Shown in pieces: positions 15,464 to 22,626 of a stretch of DNA of 54,054 nucleotides (its first letter is position 1; each line of letters starts with the position of its first letter). The notes beneath the pieces are model-generated. The model was given only the letters and a program-made list of their open reading frames with translations, was not told the origin of the DNA and searched no databases. This stretch comes from an uncultured Prevotellaceae bacterium (lineage in GTDB: Bacteria; Bacteroidota; Bacteroidia; Bacteroidales; Bacteroidaceae): assembly GCA_947304115.1 (NCBI GenBank), contig CAMZAE010000011.1, forward strand, positions 1 through 54,054, written 5' to 3'. The position numbers were made by a program, and so were the translations under genes.

Positions 15464-16288
15464 ATGCCAAAGCGTCCTTTGATTCTCATCTCGAATGACG
15501 ACGGCGTACAGGCGCAGGGCATAAGGGAACTGACCACGATGATGCGTCGGCTTGGTGATGTCATCGTGGTGGCTCCCGACGGTCCCCGCAGTGCCTCGTC
15601 GTGCAGCATCTCGCCCATCACAACAATTACCGTCAGACTATTGCGAGAAGAAGAGGGCTTGAAGGTTTACCAATGTAGCGGCACACCGACAGATTGCGTC
15701 AAGCTGGCCTTGGACGGGCTGTTGACAACGAAGCCCGACCTTGTAGTGAGCGGCATCAATCACGGCGACAATGCCTCGGTCAGCATACACTACAGCGGCA
15801 CCGTCGGCGCAGCACTCGAAGCCTGCATGAAGCAGATACCGGCCATCGCCTTCAGTCTGAAGACGAAAAGCCAGCAATGTGATTTCCGTCCATACGAGGA
15901 CGTCATCATGCGGACGGCCCGTTATGTCTTGGAACGAGGGTTGCCAGAGGATGTGTTGCTCAACGTCAACTTCCCCGAGGTGGAGGCCTTGAAGGGGACG
16001 AAAGTCTGCCGCATCAGCCGTGGCAGGTGGATGAAGGAAATGAAACAGGTGGGAGAGGGAGCCTACCAGTTGACAGGCTACTTCAAGAACCTTGAACCCG
16101 AAGCGGAGGACACAGACTATTGGGCCTTGGACCACGGCTTTGCCGCCATCACTCCCGTTCATCTCGACATGACTGCATACAATACGATGGAAAGGTTAAA
16201 GGAGCAAGGGGCAAGGGGCAAGGAGCAAGAGAAAACCTCCTGCCCTAACAATCCTCCTGCCCCTTGCCCCCTGCCCCCTGCCCCCTAA
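15464..16288 (+). CDS. surE: 5'/3'-nucleotidase SurE with repeat-encoded C-terminal tail
   Basis: A metal-dependent nucleoside monophosphate phosphatase of the cytosol. Metal-binding SNDDG (residues 10-14), VAPDGPRSASS and SGINHGDNASVSIHYSGTVGAA are intact. The start codon abuts the stop of the previous gene, suggesting translational coupling. The normal protein would end near residue 245 (YNTMERLK). The last 29 residues (EQGARGKEQEK to [10 protein letters not shown]) are encoded by the two-armed GGRGCAA/TTGCCCC element, which also supplies the run-up to the stop codon. lpxB starts 5 nt later. Confidence 0.94.
   Translation: MPKRPLILISNDDGVQAQGIRELTTMMRRLGDVIVVAPDGPRSASSCSISPITTITVRLLREEEGLKVYQCSGTPTDCVKLALDGLLTTKPDLVVSGINHGDNASVSIHYSGTVGAALEACMKQIPAIAFSLKTKSQQCDFRPYEDVIMRTARYVLERGLPEDVLLNVNFPEVEALKGTKVCRISRGRWMKEMKQVGEGAYQLTGYFKNLEPEAEDTDYWALDHGFAAITPVHLDMTAYNTMERLKEQGARGKEQEKTSCPNNPPAPCPLPPAP
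16201..16285. repeat. Two-armed GGRGCAA element at the 3' end of surE
   Basis: The left arm is four GGRGCAA heptads plus GAG (16201-16231), then a spacer of about 24 nt, then a right arm of TTGCCCC/CTGCCCC units (16256-16285). The arms are largely complementary, so the transcript could fold into a GC-rich hairpin just before lpxB. Confidence 0.85.
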
Positions 16289-16293
16289 GTATT

Positions 16294-17448
16294 ATGAAGT
16301 ACTATCTCATAGCAGGCGAGGCAAGCGGCGACATTCATGCCAGCCACTTGATTAAGGCCGTCAAAGAAGAAGACGCTGAGGCACAGTTCCGGTGCTTCGG
16401 CGGCAACATGATGGCTGCCGCAGGTGCAGAGCTTGTGCAGCACTATCGCGACCTCGCCTACATGGGCTTCATCCCTGTCCTCATGCACTTGCCGACAATC
16501 CTCCGAGGCTTGAAACGATGCCAAGAGGACATCCTGCGGTGGAAGCCCGATGTGCTAATCCTCGTAGATTATCCTGGCTTCAACCTCAAGATTGCACGCC
16601 ACATAAAGAAGCACAGCAATATCCCCGTCTGTTACTACATTGCGCCTAAGATATGGGCATGGAAGGAACACCGCATCAAGGACATAACACGCGACGTGGA
16701 CTGCCTTCTCAGCATCCTGCCGTTTGAGAAGAAGTTCTACGAGGAGAAACACCATTATCCTATATATTATGTAGGCAACCCGACGCTTGACGAGGTGGAA
16801 GCCTACCTGAAAGAACACCCTGCCGATGCCGATGCTTTCCGAAAGGACAACGCTCTCGACGAGCGTCCCATCATTGCACTACTGGCAGGCAGCCGCAAAC
16901 AGGAAGTGCGCGACAACCTACGTCGGATGATTGAAGCCGCTGAGCCTTTCCGAAAGGACTACCAGCTCGTGCTTGCCGCCGCCCCAGGCCTCGATGACGA
17001 CTTCTATAAAGAACAGGTAAAAAGGTCAATGATAAACGTGGTCCGCGGCCAGACGTACAGGCTTTTGCAGCATAGCACAGCAGCCCTCGTCACCAGCGGC
17101 ACGGCAACACTTGAAACAGCCCTGTTACGTGTGCCTCAAGTTGTCTGCTATTACACGAAGGCCGGTTGGTTGGTTTCCCTTGCAAGGCAACTGTTTTTGA
17201 AAGTGCCCTTCATTTCGCTTGTCAACCTTGTGGCTGGCGAAGAGGTTGTGCCAGAACTCGTGGCAGGGCAGATGAACGCAAGGAATGTGTGCAGACACCT
17301 TGCTTCAATCCTGCCTGGCGGTCCCGCAAGAGACGCACAATTGCAAGGCTACGACCGCATGGCTGCCATTCTCGGAGAACCTGGTGCGCCAAAGAAGGCT
17401 GCGAAACTAATAACGAAACCCCTAACCAAAAATGAGGGGAATAAATAG
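16294..17448 (+). CDS. lpxB: Lipid-A-disaccharide synthase
   Basis: A 384-residue glycosyltransferase that joins UDP-2,3-diacylglucosamine and lipid X to form lipid A disaccharide at the inner membrane. Visible motifs are YYLIAGEASGDIHAS at the start, FGGNMMAAAG, VDYPGFNLKIAR, YIAPKIWAW, LLAGSRKQEV and TSGTATLETALLRVPQVVCY. Start placed at MKYYLIAGE, the conserved beginning; an upstream in-frame start lies in the repeat element of surE. The order surE-lpxB is usual in Bacteroidales. Confidence 0.96.
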   Translation: MKYYLIAGEASGDIHASHLIKAVKEEDAEAQFRCFGGNMMAAAGAELVQHYRDLAYMGFIPVLMHLPTILRGLKRCQEDILRWKPDVLILVDYPGFNLKIARHIKKHSNIPVCYYIAPKIWAWKEHRIKDITRDVDCLLSILPFEKKFYEEKHHYPIYYVGNPTLDEVEAYLKEHPADADAFRKDNALDERPIIALLAGSRKQEVRDNLRRMIEAAEPFRKDYQLVLAAAPGLDDDFYKEQVKRSMINVVRGQTYRLLQHSTAALVTSGTATLETALLRVPQVVCYYTKAGWLVSLARQLFLKVPFISLVNLVAGEEVVPELVAGQMNARNVCRHLASILPGGPARDAQLQGYDRMAAILGEPGAPKKAAKLITKPLTKNEGNK

Positions 17449-17453
17449 TATAT

Positions 17454-17480
17454 GGTAAACTGTTAAATGGTAAATGACTT
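17454..17480. repeat. GTAAAT-type heptad array before the ABM gene
   Basis: GGTAAAC, TGTTAAA, TGGTAAA and a weaker fourth unit lie between lpxB and the following start codon. Confidence 0.55.
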
Positions 17481-17756
17481 ATGTTACGACTGAACTGCTT
17501 TTTCCAAGCCAAGAAGGGCAAGTATAATGAAGCCCTTGATGCTGCCATTCTGCTCACTGCAAAAACACAGAAGCACGAAGGCATGATTTCCTACGATGTC
17601 TTTGAAAGTGCCACACGGAAAGACATCTTCATGTTCTGCGAGACATGGGAAAACGAAGAAGTTCTCGCCAAACATGCCGCCACACCAGAGTTCAAGGAAC
17701 TCGTCGGCATTATCGAAAGTTGCGGTGAGATGAAGATAGAGCAGATGTCGCTGTAG
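17481..17756 (+). CDS. ABM-domain protein (putative quinol monooxygenase-like)
   Basis: A 91-residue single-domain protein of the antibiotic biosynthesis monooxygenase fold (dimeric alpha-beta ferredoxin-like). Typical features are a first strand with FFQAKKGKYNEALDA, then HEGMISYDVFES, FMFCETWENEEVLAKHAATPEF and a final strand. Members include quinol monooxygenases of the YgiN type; substrate and activity are unknown here. It is last in the lpxB run and faces porZ across 14 nt. Confidence 0.85.
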   Translation: MLRLNCFFQAKKGKYNEALDAAILLTAKTQKHEGMISYDVFESATRKDIFMFCETWENEEVLAKHAATPEFKELVGIIESCGEMKIEQMSL

Positions 17757-17770
17757 CCTACCGCTCTGCT

Positions 17771-20080
17771 CTACCTGACAATAACGACACGTGTCACGAT
17801 AGCCTTGTTCCCTTCTGGTGTATTAGCCACGACGTGGTAGATGCCGCTGGCTACGCGGCGGCCATTGTTAGCGTATCCGTTCCAAAGACATGTTCCACCT
17901 ACAGAGGTGCCGTTCCACACAAGCTGTCCGCCTGTGGTGAGGATTTTGACTTCTGTATCGCTTACCAGTCCGCGGATGGCGATGGGACCGTTGTAGTCTG
18001 GCGTAGCAGGATTGGGAAAGACGGTGACATTCCCCTTGTCGAGTTCCGCTTCAGGCTCTGTCGCTTCGGCCATGAAACTGCACAAGCCCTTATCCGTTCC
18101 AAAGACGACCTCACCTGTCCGGGGATGAACTGCGATGCTCTGGACATTGTCGGAGAGCAGAGGGCTATCGTCGGTTGTGAAATGATGTATCATCTCCTGA
18201 CCGTCGGCACTAATCAGGTAGGCTCCGTTGGCCTGGGTTCCTATCCATTTACGGTTGGCAGGGTCCACGGCAACACAGGCTATCGAGACATCGTTCAGGA
18301 GATAGTCTGCCAAGCCGCTGCCGTCGTTGCGGTTTATCTTGACCTGAGTGAAACGAAAGTCGGTGTCAAAGACTTGGGAAACGTCCTCCAAGGCAAACAG
18401 ACCTGATGACGTTCCCAACCAGACGGTGCCGTCAAGGTCCTCACACAGGCAATAGAAGTCTGTGGGGGTGTAGGACGTGCCGTCTTGGTTCGTGATGGTT
18501 TGGTACATCTTGGTCTTGTCGTCGGTCGTACGCTCGGTGCCTCTGGTGTCAAGGCAGAAGATGCCACGCTTGTCTATGCGACGGCTGGTGATGAACTTCA
18601 AACCGCTGCTATGGTGCAGTATCTTGTCCACGAGGGACACACCATCCAATTCCTCATAATAGGGATTAAACCACTCGCCGTCGGGCTTGAGGATGTGCAG
18701 CACAGTGTCACGCATGGACGATGCCATCCATAGGTTCCCGTCTATGTCGTAACTCAAGGCGGCACAGGAGACGTAATTGTATCGCTGGGAATTGGAGATG
18801 ATGCTCCGCAGGGGGGAGTTGGTGTAATCGTACAGCTTCACAAACTTGCCTTCCCGATACTCACACAGACCTGTACGATACGGACTGGCATAGTGATGTG
18901 AGGCGTCCAAGGGATCTTGTACGAGGTCGGTGGTGTTGCTCAAACGCAGCTTCGGGCGGTCGGCGGGTTTCTCCATCTCCTGAAAGTTTGTCCACTCTCC
19001 GTTCTCGTAATACATAGAGGTGGCTGGATTGTAGAAGGCGTCTATGGTGTTGATGCCTCCTGCTACTAAGAGACGGTCGCCTACCCATGTGACGTTGTAG
19101 CCAAGGTCACGTATGGGACTGCTTGGCTGGATGACTTGACCGGTGGGCGCTATCTCGTTCCCGACTATCTTGTAGGCCCGCAGCCCGTTCTCCTGTTCGC
19201 TCATCCAATATGTTCCGGAGACGCAGGTGATGTCACTCCAATTATTGGCTATCGGTATCTCGACAGCATCGGTGGCGGCATCCGACGTGACCTCCGACAC
19301 GATATAGAGTTTTGTGGCATCTCCCCATAGCAACTTGCCGCCCGTCACCTTCAGGAAGGTGTATTTACCTGAGGAGTAGGTCTTGTTCTGAATGCGGCTG
19401 AGGTCGATGGAGTAAAGGTGATTTGGGTTCATTGCCATGAGCTTGCCATTGAACACTCTCATGCTGATGATGCCTGTCCAGTTGAACCGTGACGTCCAAC
19501 TCTCCGACAGATGCATGTTGCCACTCTTCGGACATTGCAACACGCCTGACGATGTGCCGATATAGACAGCTTCACTCGTCGCGGCGATGCAGTTGACGGA
19601 GATGTTGAGCTTGTAGGTGTTGCGGAACACAGCTTCGGCCATGTCGACTTCGACGATGCCAAACCCTGTGGAGAGATAGGCTGTATGGCCGTCTATGCTG
19701 ACGTCAGAGACTTCTTTGTTCAGGATGCGCTTGTCCTTCAGGGAGGGAAGATTCTGGACGTTGCCGTCGTCAGAGAGCAGGTCGATGTTGCCGTTTCCAT
19801 AGACGATGAGCAACTTGCCGACGTCTTTGCTGTAAGCGATGTGCTTTATGCCAACGTCGCTCAACAGGCCCAAATGGTCGTATGTGCGCAGGTCTCCGTC
19901 CTCGGTGTCGTAGGAGAGGAGGTTGCCGTTCATCAGTGAGTATATTCTGCTTCCTGCGGCTTCGCTCTTCGTGGCAATATAATAGCTTAAGTACATGCGC
20001 CATGTGCCCAAAGGCTGGGCGGCAAGGGTGAGACTCAGGAGCGACCAGAGAAGTGCTATAGACAAACGCTTGGTTATCAT
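17771..20080 (-). CDS. porZ: Type IX secretion system protein PorZ
   Basis: A 769-residue surface protein. A signal peptide (ends LTLAAQ) is followed by two beta-propeller regions made of repeats with two-component-regulator-propeller texture (LWMASSMRD, VWLGTSSGLFALEDV, WIGTQANGAYLIS, VVFGTDKGLCSF) and a C-terminal beta domain with the tail VTVFPNPATPDYNGPIAIRG to RVVIVR. Length and layout match PorZ of Porphyromonas, which acts in the attachment complex that anchors type IX cargo to A-LPS. Its presence supports type IX secretion in this organism and the reading of three other genes here as cargo. Confidence 0.82.
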   Translation of the reverse strand: MITKRLSIALLWSLLSLTLAAQPLGTWRMYLSYYIATKSEAAGSRIYSLMNGNLLSYDTEDGDLRTYDHLGLLSDVGIKHIAYSKDVGKLLIVYGNGNIDLLSDDGNVQNLPSLKDKRILNKEVSDVSIDGHTAYLSTGFGIVEVDMAEAVFRNTYKLNISVNCIAATSEAVYIGTSSGVLQCPKSGNMHLSESWTSRFNWTGIISMRVFNGKLMAMNPNHLYSIDLSRIQNKTYSSGKYTFLKVTGGKLLWGDATKLYIVSEVTSDAATDAVEIPIANNWSDITCVSGTYWMSEQENGLRAYKIVGNEIAPTGQVIQPSSPIRDLGYNVTWVGDRLLVAGGINTIDAFYNPATSMYYENGEWTNFQEMEKPADRPKLRLSNTTDLVQDPLDASHHYASPYRTGLCEYREGKFVKLYDYTNSPLRSIISNSQRYNYVSCAALSYDIDGNLWMASSMRDTVLHILKPDGEWFNPYYEELDGVSLVDKILHHSSGLKFITSRRIDKRGIFCLDTRGTERTTDDKTKMYQTITNQDGTSYTPTDFYCLCEDLDGTVWLGTSSGLFALEDVSQVFDTDFRFTQVKINRNDGSGLADYLLNDVSIACVAVDPANRKWIGTQANGAYLISADGQEMIHHFTTDDSPLLSDNVQSIAVHPRTGEVVFGTDKGLCSFMAEATEPEAELDKGNVTVFPNPATPDYNGPIAIRGLVSDTEVKILTTGGQLVWNGTSVGGTCLWNGYANNGRRVASGIYHVVANTPEGNKAIVTRVVIVR

Positions 20081-20147
20081 GGGGAAGGTTAATGTTTGTG
20101 GTCTGTAAATATGCTTGCTTATTATGTAAACGTTTCGAGGATGCTAT

Positions 20148-20771
20148 TTATTGTTTCTGCCTGAGATGCTCTGCAAGTTTCTTCGTGGCACGCCCTCTGT
20201 GACTTATGGCGTTTTTGGCATCGGCACTCATTTGGGCAAAGGCAAGGCCATTCGCTTCAATAGGCGCAAAGACAGGATCATAGCCAAAGCCTCCGTTGCC
20301 TACAGGCTGGGGCAGTATCTCTCCTTCTACAATGCCTTCAAAAAGCGTCTCTTCTTGCCCCTTGCCCCTCGCTCCTTGCCCCTTAACAAGAGCAATGACT
20401 GTTCGGAAGCGGGCATTGCGTGTCTCGGCCTCCTTCAACTTATCGAGCAGGCATTGTATGTTGGCATTGGAGTCGTGGCTCTCACCATAGCCATTCAGAG
20501 CGCCGAAACGTGCGGTATAGACACCAGGAGCACCGCCCAAGGCATCGACTTCAAGTCCGGTGTCGTCGGCAAAGCAATCCACTCCGTAATGCTCATGGAC
20601 ATAACGTGCCTTCTGTAGGGCATTGCCTTCGAGCGTGTCGGCTGTCTCGGGGATGTCCTCCGTGCAACCAATATCGCTCAAGCCTTTCACCGTGAAGGCG
20701 CTGCCCAAGATCTGCCGGACTTCCTCTAGCTTGTGGGCATTGTTGGTGGCCATGATTAGTTCTTTGTTCAT
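20148..20771 (-). CDS. rdgB: XTP/dITP pyrophosphatase (RdgB/HAM1)
   Basis: A 207-residue house-cleaning enzyme that hydrolyses dITP, XTP and other non-canonical purine nucleotides to monophosphates. Motifs: MATNNAHKLEEV, FADDTGLEVDALGGAPGVYTAR, GNGGFGYDPVF and MSADAKNAISHRGRA. Start placed at MNKELIMATNN; a longer start would overlap the YitT gene. Residues about 130-140 ([12 protein letters not shown]) are encoded by a GGRGCAA array (20351-20384) and replace a short surface loop before FEGIVEGEI. The catalytic regions are unaffected. The gene follows leuS-yitT-yitT in a probable operon. Confidence 0.94.
   Translation of the reverse strand: MNKELIMATNNAHKLEEVRQILGSAFTVKGLSDIGCTEDIPETADTLEGNALQKARYVHEHYGVDCFADDTGLEVDALGGAPGVYTARFGALNGYGESHDSNANIQCLLDKLKEAETRNARFRTVIALVKGQGARGKGQEETLFEGIVEGEILPQPVGNGGFGYDPVFAPIEANGLAFAQMSADAKNAISHRGRATKKLAEHLRQKQ
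20351..20384. repeat. GGRGCAA array inside rdgB
   Basis: On the coding (minus) strand it reads GGGGCAA, GGAGCGA, GGGGCAA, GGGGCAA, GAAG. The order of heptads matches the copy in mutS almost exactly. Single-armed. Confidence 0.85.
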
Positions 20772-20781
20772 TCTTCTCTTT

Positions 20782-21696
20782 TCACTTCTTAATGGGGTCG
20801 AAGCCTTCACCGAAGACACCTTCAACGTTGCTCATGGAGACAAAAGCCCTTGCGTCAAGCCGCTTAATTAGTTGGAAAACATAGCGGCTTTCGTGTCTCT
20901 TGGCAAGGATGAGCAATACTTGTCGCTTTTCTTTGCTATAGAAGCCTCTTCCTTCAAGAACGGTCACGCCACGGTCAAGCATCGTATTGACCTCCTGAGC
21001 TATCTCTTCATATCGGTCGCTGATGATGATGAATTGCACGCTTTGTCGAGCGGCATTAATGACGTAGTCCACAAAGTTAAGGCTTATGAACATTGCCACA
21101 TAGCCCACCACCATCGTTTCCAGTTCGTGCCCAATGACATAGCTGCTGCCGATGATAAAGATGTCTATCATCAACAGCAGGCGGCCAAGCGATATGTTCC
21201 AGTATTTGTTGATAGCACTGGCAATGATGTCCGTTCCGCCCGTGCTGCCGCCTGCCAAAAAGATGATGGCTAAACCAAGACCTTCGAGGAAGGCTCCTAT
21301 GACACATGCCATGAACTTCTGTTCTCCCACGATGTGCATGAGGGTTGTCGAGCCGTCCGGACCTATCACCGTGAGCTGCGTCTGCAGAATGCCGATGGCC
21401 GTAGAGATAAGCAATGTCACAATTATTGTGCGAACCAGGTATCGCCATCCCAAAACACGCATTGCCAACAGGAGGAGAACAATGTTAATAACCAGATAGG
21501 TATTGCCCGCTGACAGGCCTGTCATATAAAACAAGAGGGTAGAAATACCTGTCACGCCTCCGCTTACAATCTTGTAGGGCAACAAGAAAGCCGTGTAGCC
21601 TATCGTATAAATGACTGTGCCGAGAAACATCTGCAGATAGTCGCGCAGAAGTGTCCAAGGAGATGGTCCTATGATGTCCTTAAATGTCATCTTCAA
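20782..21696 (-). CDS. YitT family membrane protein, copy 1
   Basis: A 304-residue protein with about five to six transmembrane helices (the YitT/DUF161 region, with FLLPYKIVSGGVTGI and FLAGGSTGGTDIIA) and a C-terminal cytosolic DUF2179 domain (GVTVLEGRGFYSKEKRQVLLILAKR, DARAFVSMSNVEGVFGEGF). The transported substrate of the family is not established. It lies 25 bp downstream of a second, clearly related gene, a tandem duplication of old date. Confidence 0.88.
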   Translation of the reverse strand: MKMTFKDIIGPSPWTLLRDYLQMFLGTVIYTIGYTAFLLPYKIVSGGVTGISTLLFYMTGLSAGNTYLVINIVLLLLAMRVLGWRYLVRTIIVTLLISTAIGILQTQLTVIGPDGSTTLMHIVGEQKFMACVIGAFLEGLGLAIIFLAGGSTGGTDIIASAINKYWNISLGRLLLMIDIFIIGSSYVIGHELETMVVGYVAMFISLNFVDYVINAARQSVQFIIISDRYEEIAQEVNTMLDRGVTVLEGRGFYSKEKRQVLLILAKRHESRYVFQLIKRLDARAFVSMSNVEGVFGEGFDPIKK

Positions 21697-21724
21697 CTTT
21701 AATCCTTAATCCCTAATCCCTCAT
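21697..21724. repeat. CCTTAAT-type heptads between the two YitT genes
   Basis: CTTTAAT, CCTTAAT, CCCTAAT, CCCTCAT fill the 24-nt spacer between copy 2 and copy 1 and run into the copy 2 stop. The units resemble the GGATTAA arrays that flank the S23 gene at 40.8-41.3 kb. Confidence 0.65.
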
Positions 21725-22617
21725 GCTCTTATTGCCTTGAATCCGTTGCCATACACACCTTCCGCTCTGCTTTGCGAAACGAAGGCACTCGGATCTGTCT
21801 CCTGAATCATGCGCAGGATTGTCACGGCCTCACGTTTGTGTACGATGGTAATAAGGACTTTTATGTCCTGGTGGCTGTAGAAGCCTTCGCCATTCATTGA
21901 GGTTACGCTGTGGCAGGTCTCAGAGATAATGCGTTGACTGATTTCGTTGGGCTTTCTGGTGAAGATAATAAACTGTATGTCCTGCCTGGTACTATTGACG
22001 AGCATATCCAAGGCATAAGTATAGACGACCAGAGTAACATAGCCAAACACCACCATTCGCACGTCGTGGAAGATGGGCCAGCACGATGCGATAACCACAA
22101 AGTCGAGCATCAACAGGGCACGACCGAAGGAGATGTTGCGGTACTTGTTCACCAGGGCTGCAATGATGTCCCATCCACCTGTACTACCACCAGCGAGGAA
22201 GACGATGCCGATGCCCAAACCATTCAGGATGGCTCCAAGGACGCAAGCCATGGAGTCTTGTCCCTCTCCAAGGACCTGTATCAGGTTCCCTGTATCGTCT
22301 GTCATCATCTGCTGCCCCATCTCAAGGAAGAAGGAGAGGGCGAGGGCTGCGTATGCCGACTTACCCACAAACTTCCAGCCCAAGGGCTTGAATGCAATGA
22401 GAAGCAGAATGGCATTCGATATCAGTACGGCTGCTGAGATTGGGAACTTCGTCAGATAATAGAGAATGGCGAACATACCCGTCATTCCGCCTGTGGTGAT
22501 ATGATAAGGCAACAGGAAGGTTGCCCAACCAAAAGCGTAGGTGGCCATGCCAAGGTTGATGGCAAAGAAGTCCTTCAAGAACTCCCAAACACGGCCTTTC
22601 TTTAATTTAATGTCCAT
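21721..22617 (-). CDS. YitT family membrane protein, copy 2
   Basis: A 298-residue relative of the following gene with the same plan: membrane region (FLLPYHITTGGMTGMFAILYY, VFLAGGSTGGWDIIAALVNKYRNISFGRALLMLDF) and C-terminal DUF2179 domain (GEGFYSHQDIKVLITIVHKREAV, ETDPSAFVSQSRAEGVYGNGF). It starts 9 nt beyond the leuS stop. Substrate unknown. Confidence 0.88.
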   Translation of the reverse strand: MDIKLKKGRVWEFLKDFFAINLGMATYAFGWATFLLPYHITTGGMTGMFAILYYLTKFPISAAVLISNAILLLIAFKPLGWKFVGKSAYAALALSFFLEMGQQMMTDDTGNLIQVLGEGQDSMACVLGAILNGLGIGIVFLAGGSTGGWDIIAALVNKYRNISFGRALLMLDFVVIASCWPIFHDVRMVVFGYVTLVVYTYALDMLVNSTRQDIQFIIFTRKPNEISQRIISETCHSVTSMNGEGFYSHQDIKVLITIVHKREAVTILRMIQETDPSAFVSQSRAEGVYGNGFKAIRA

Positions 22618-22626
22618 GGTTTTATT

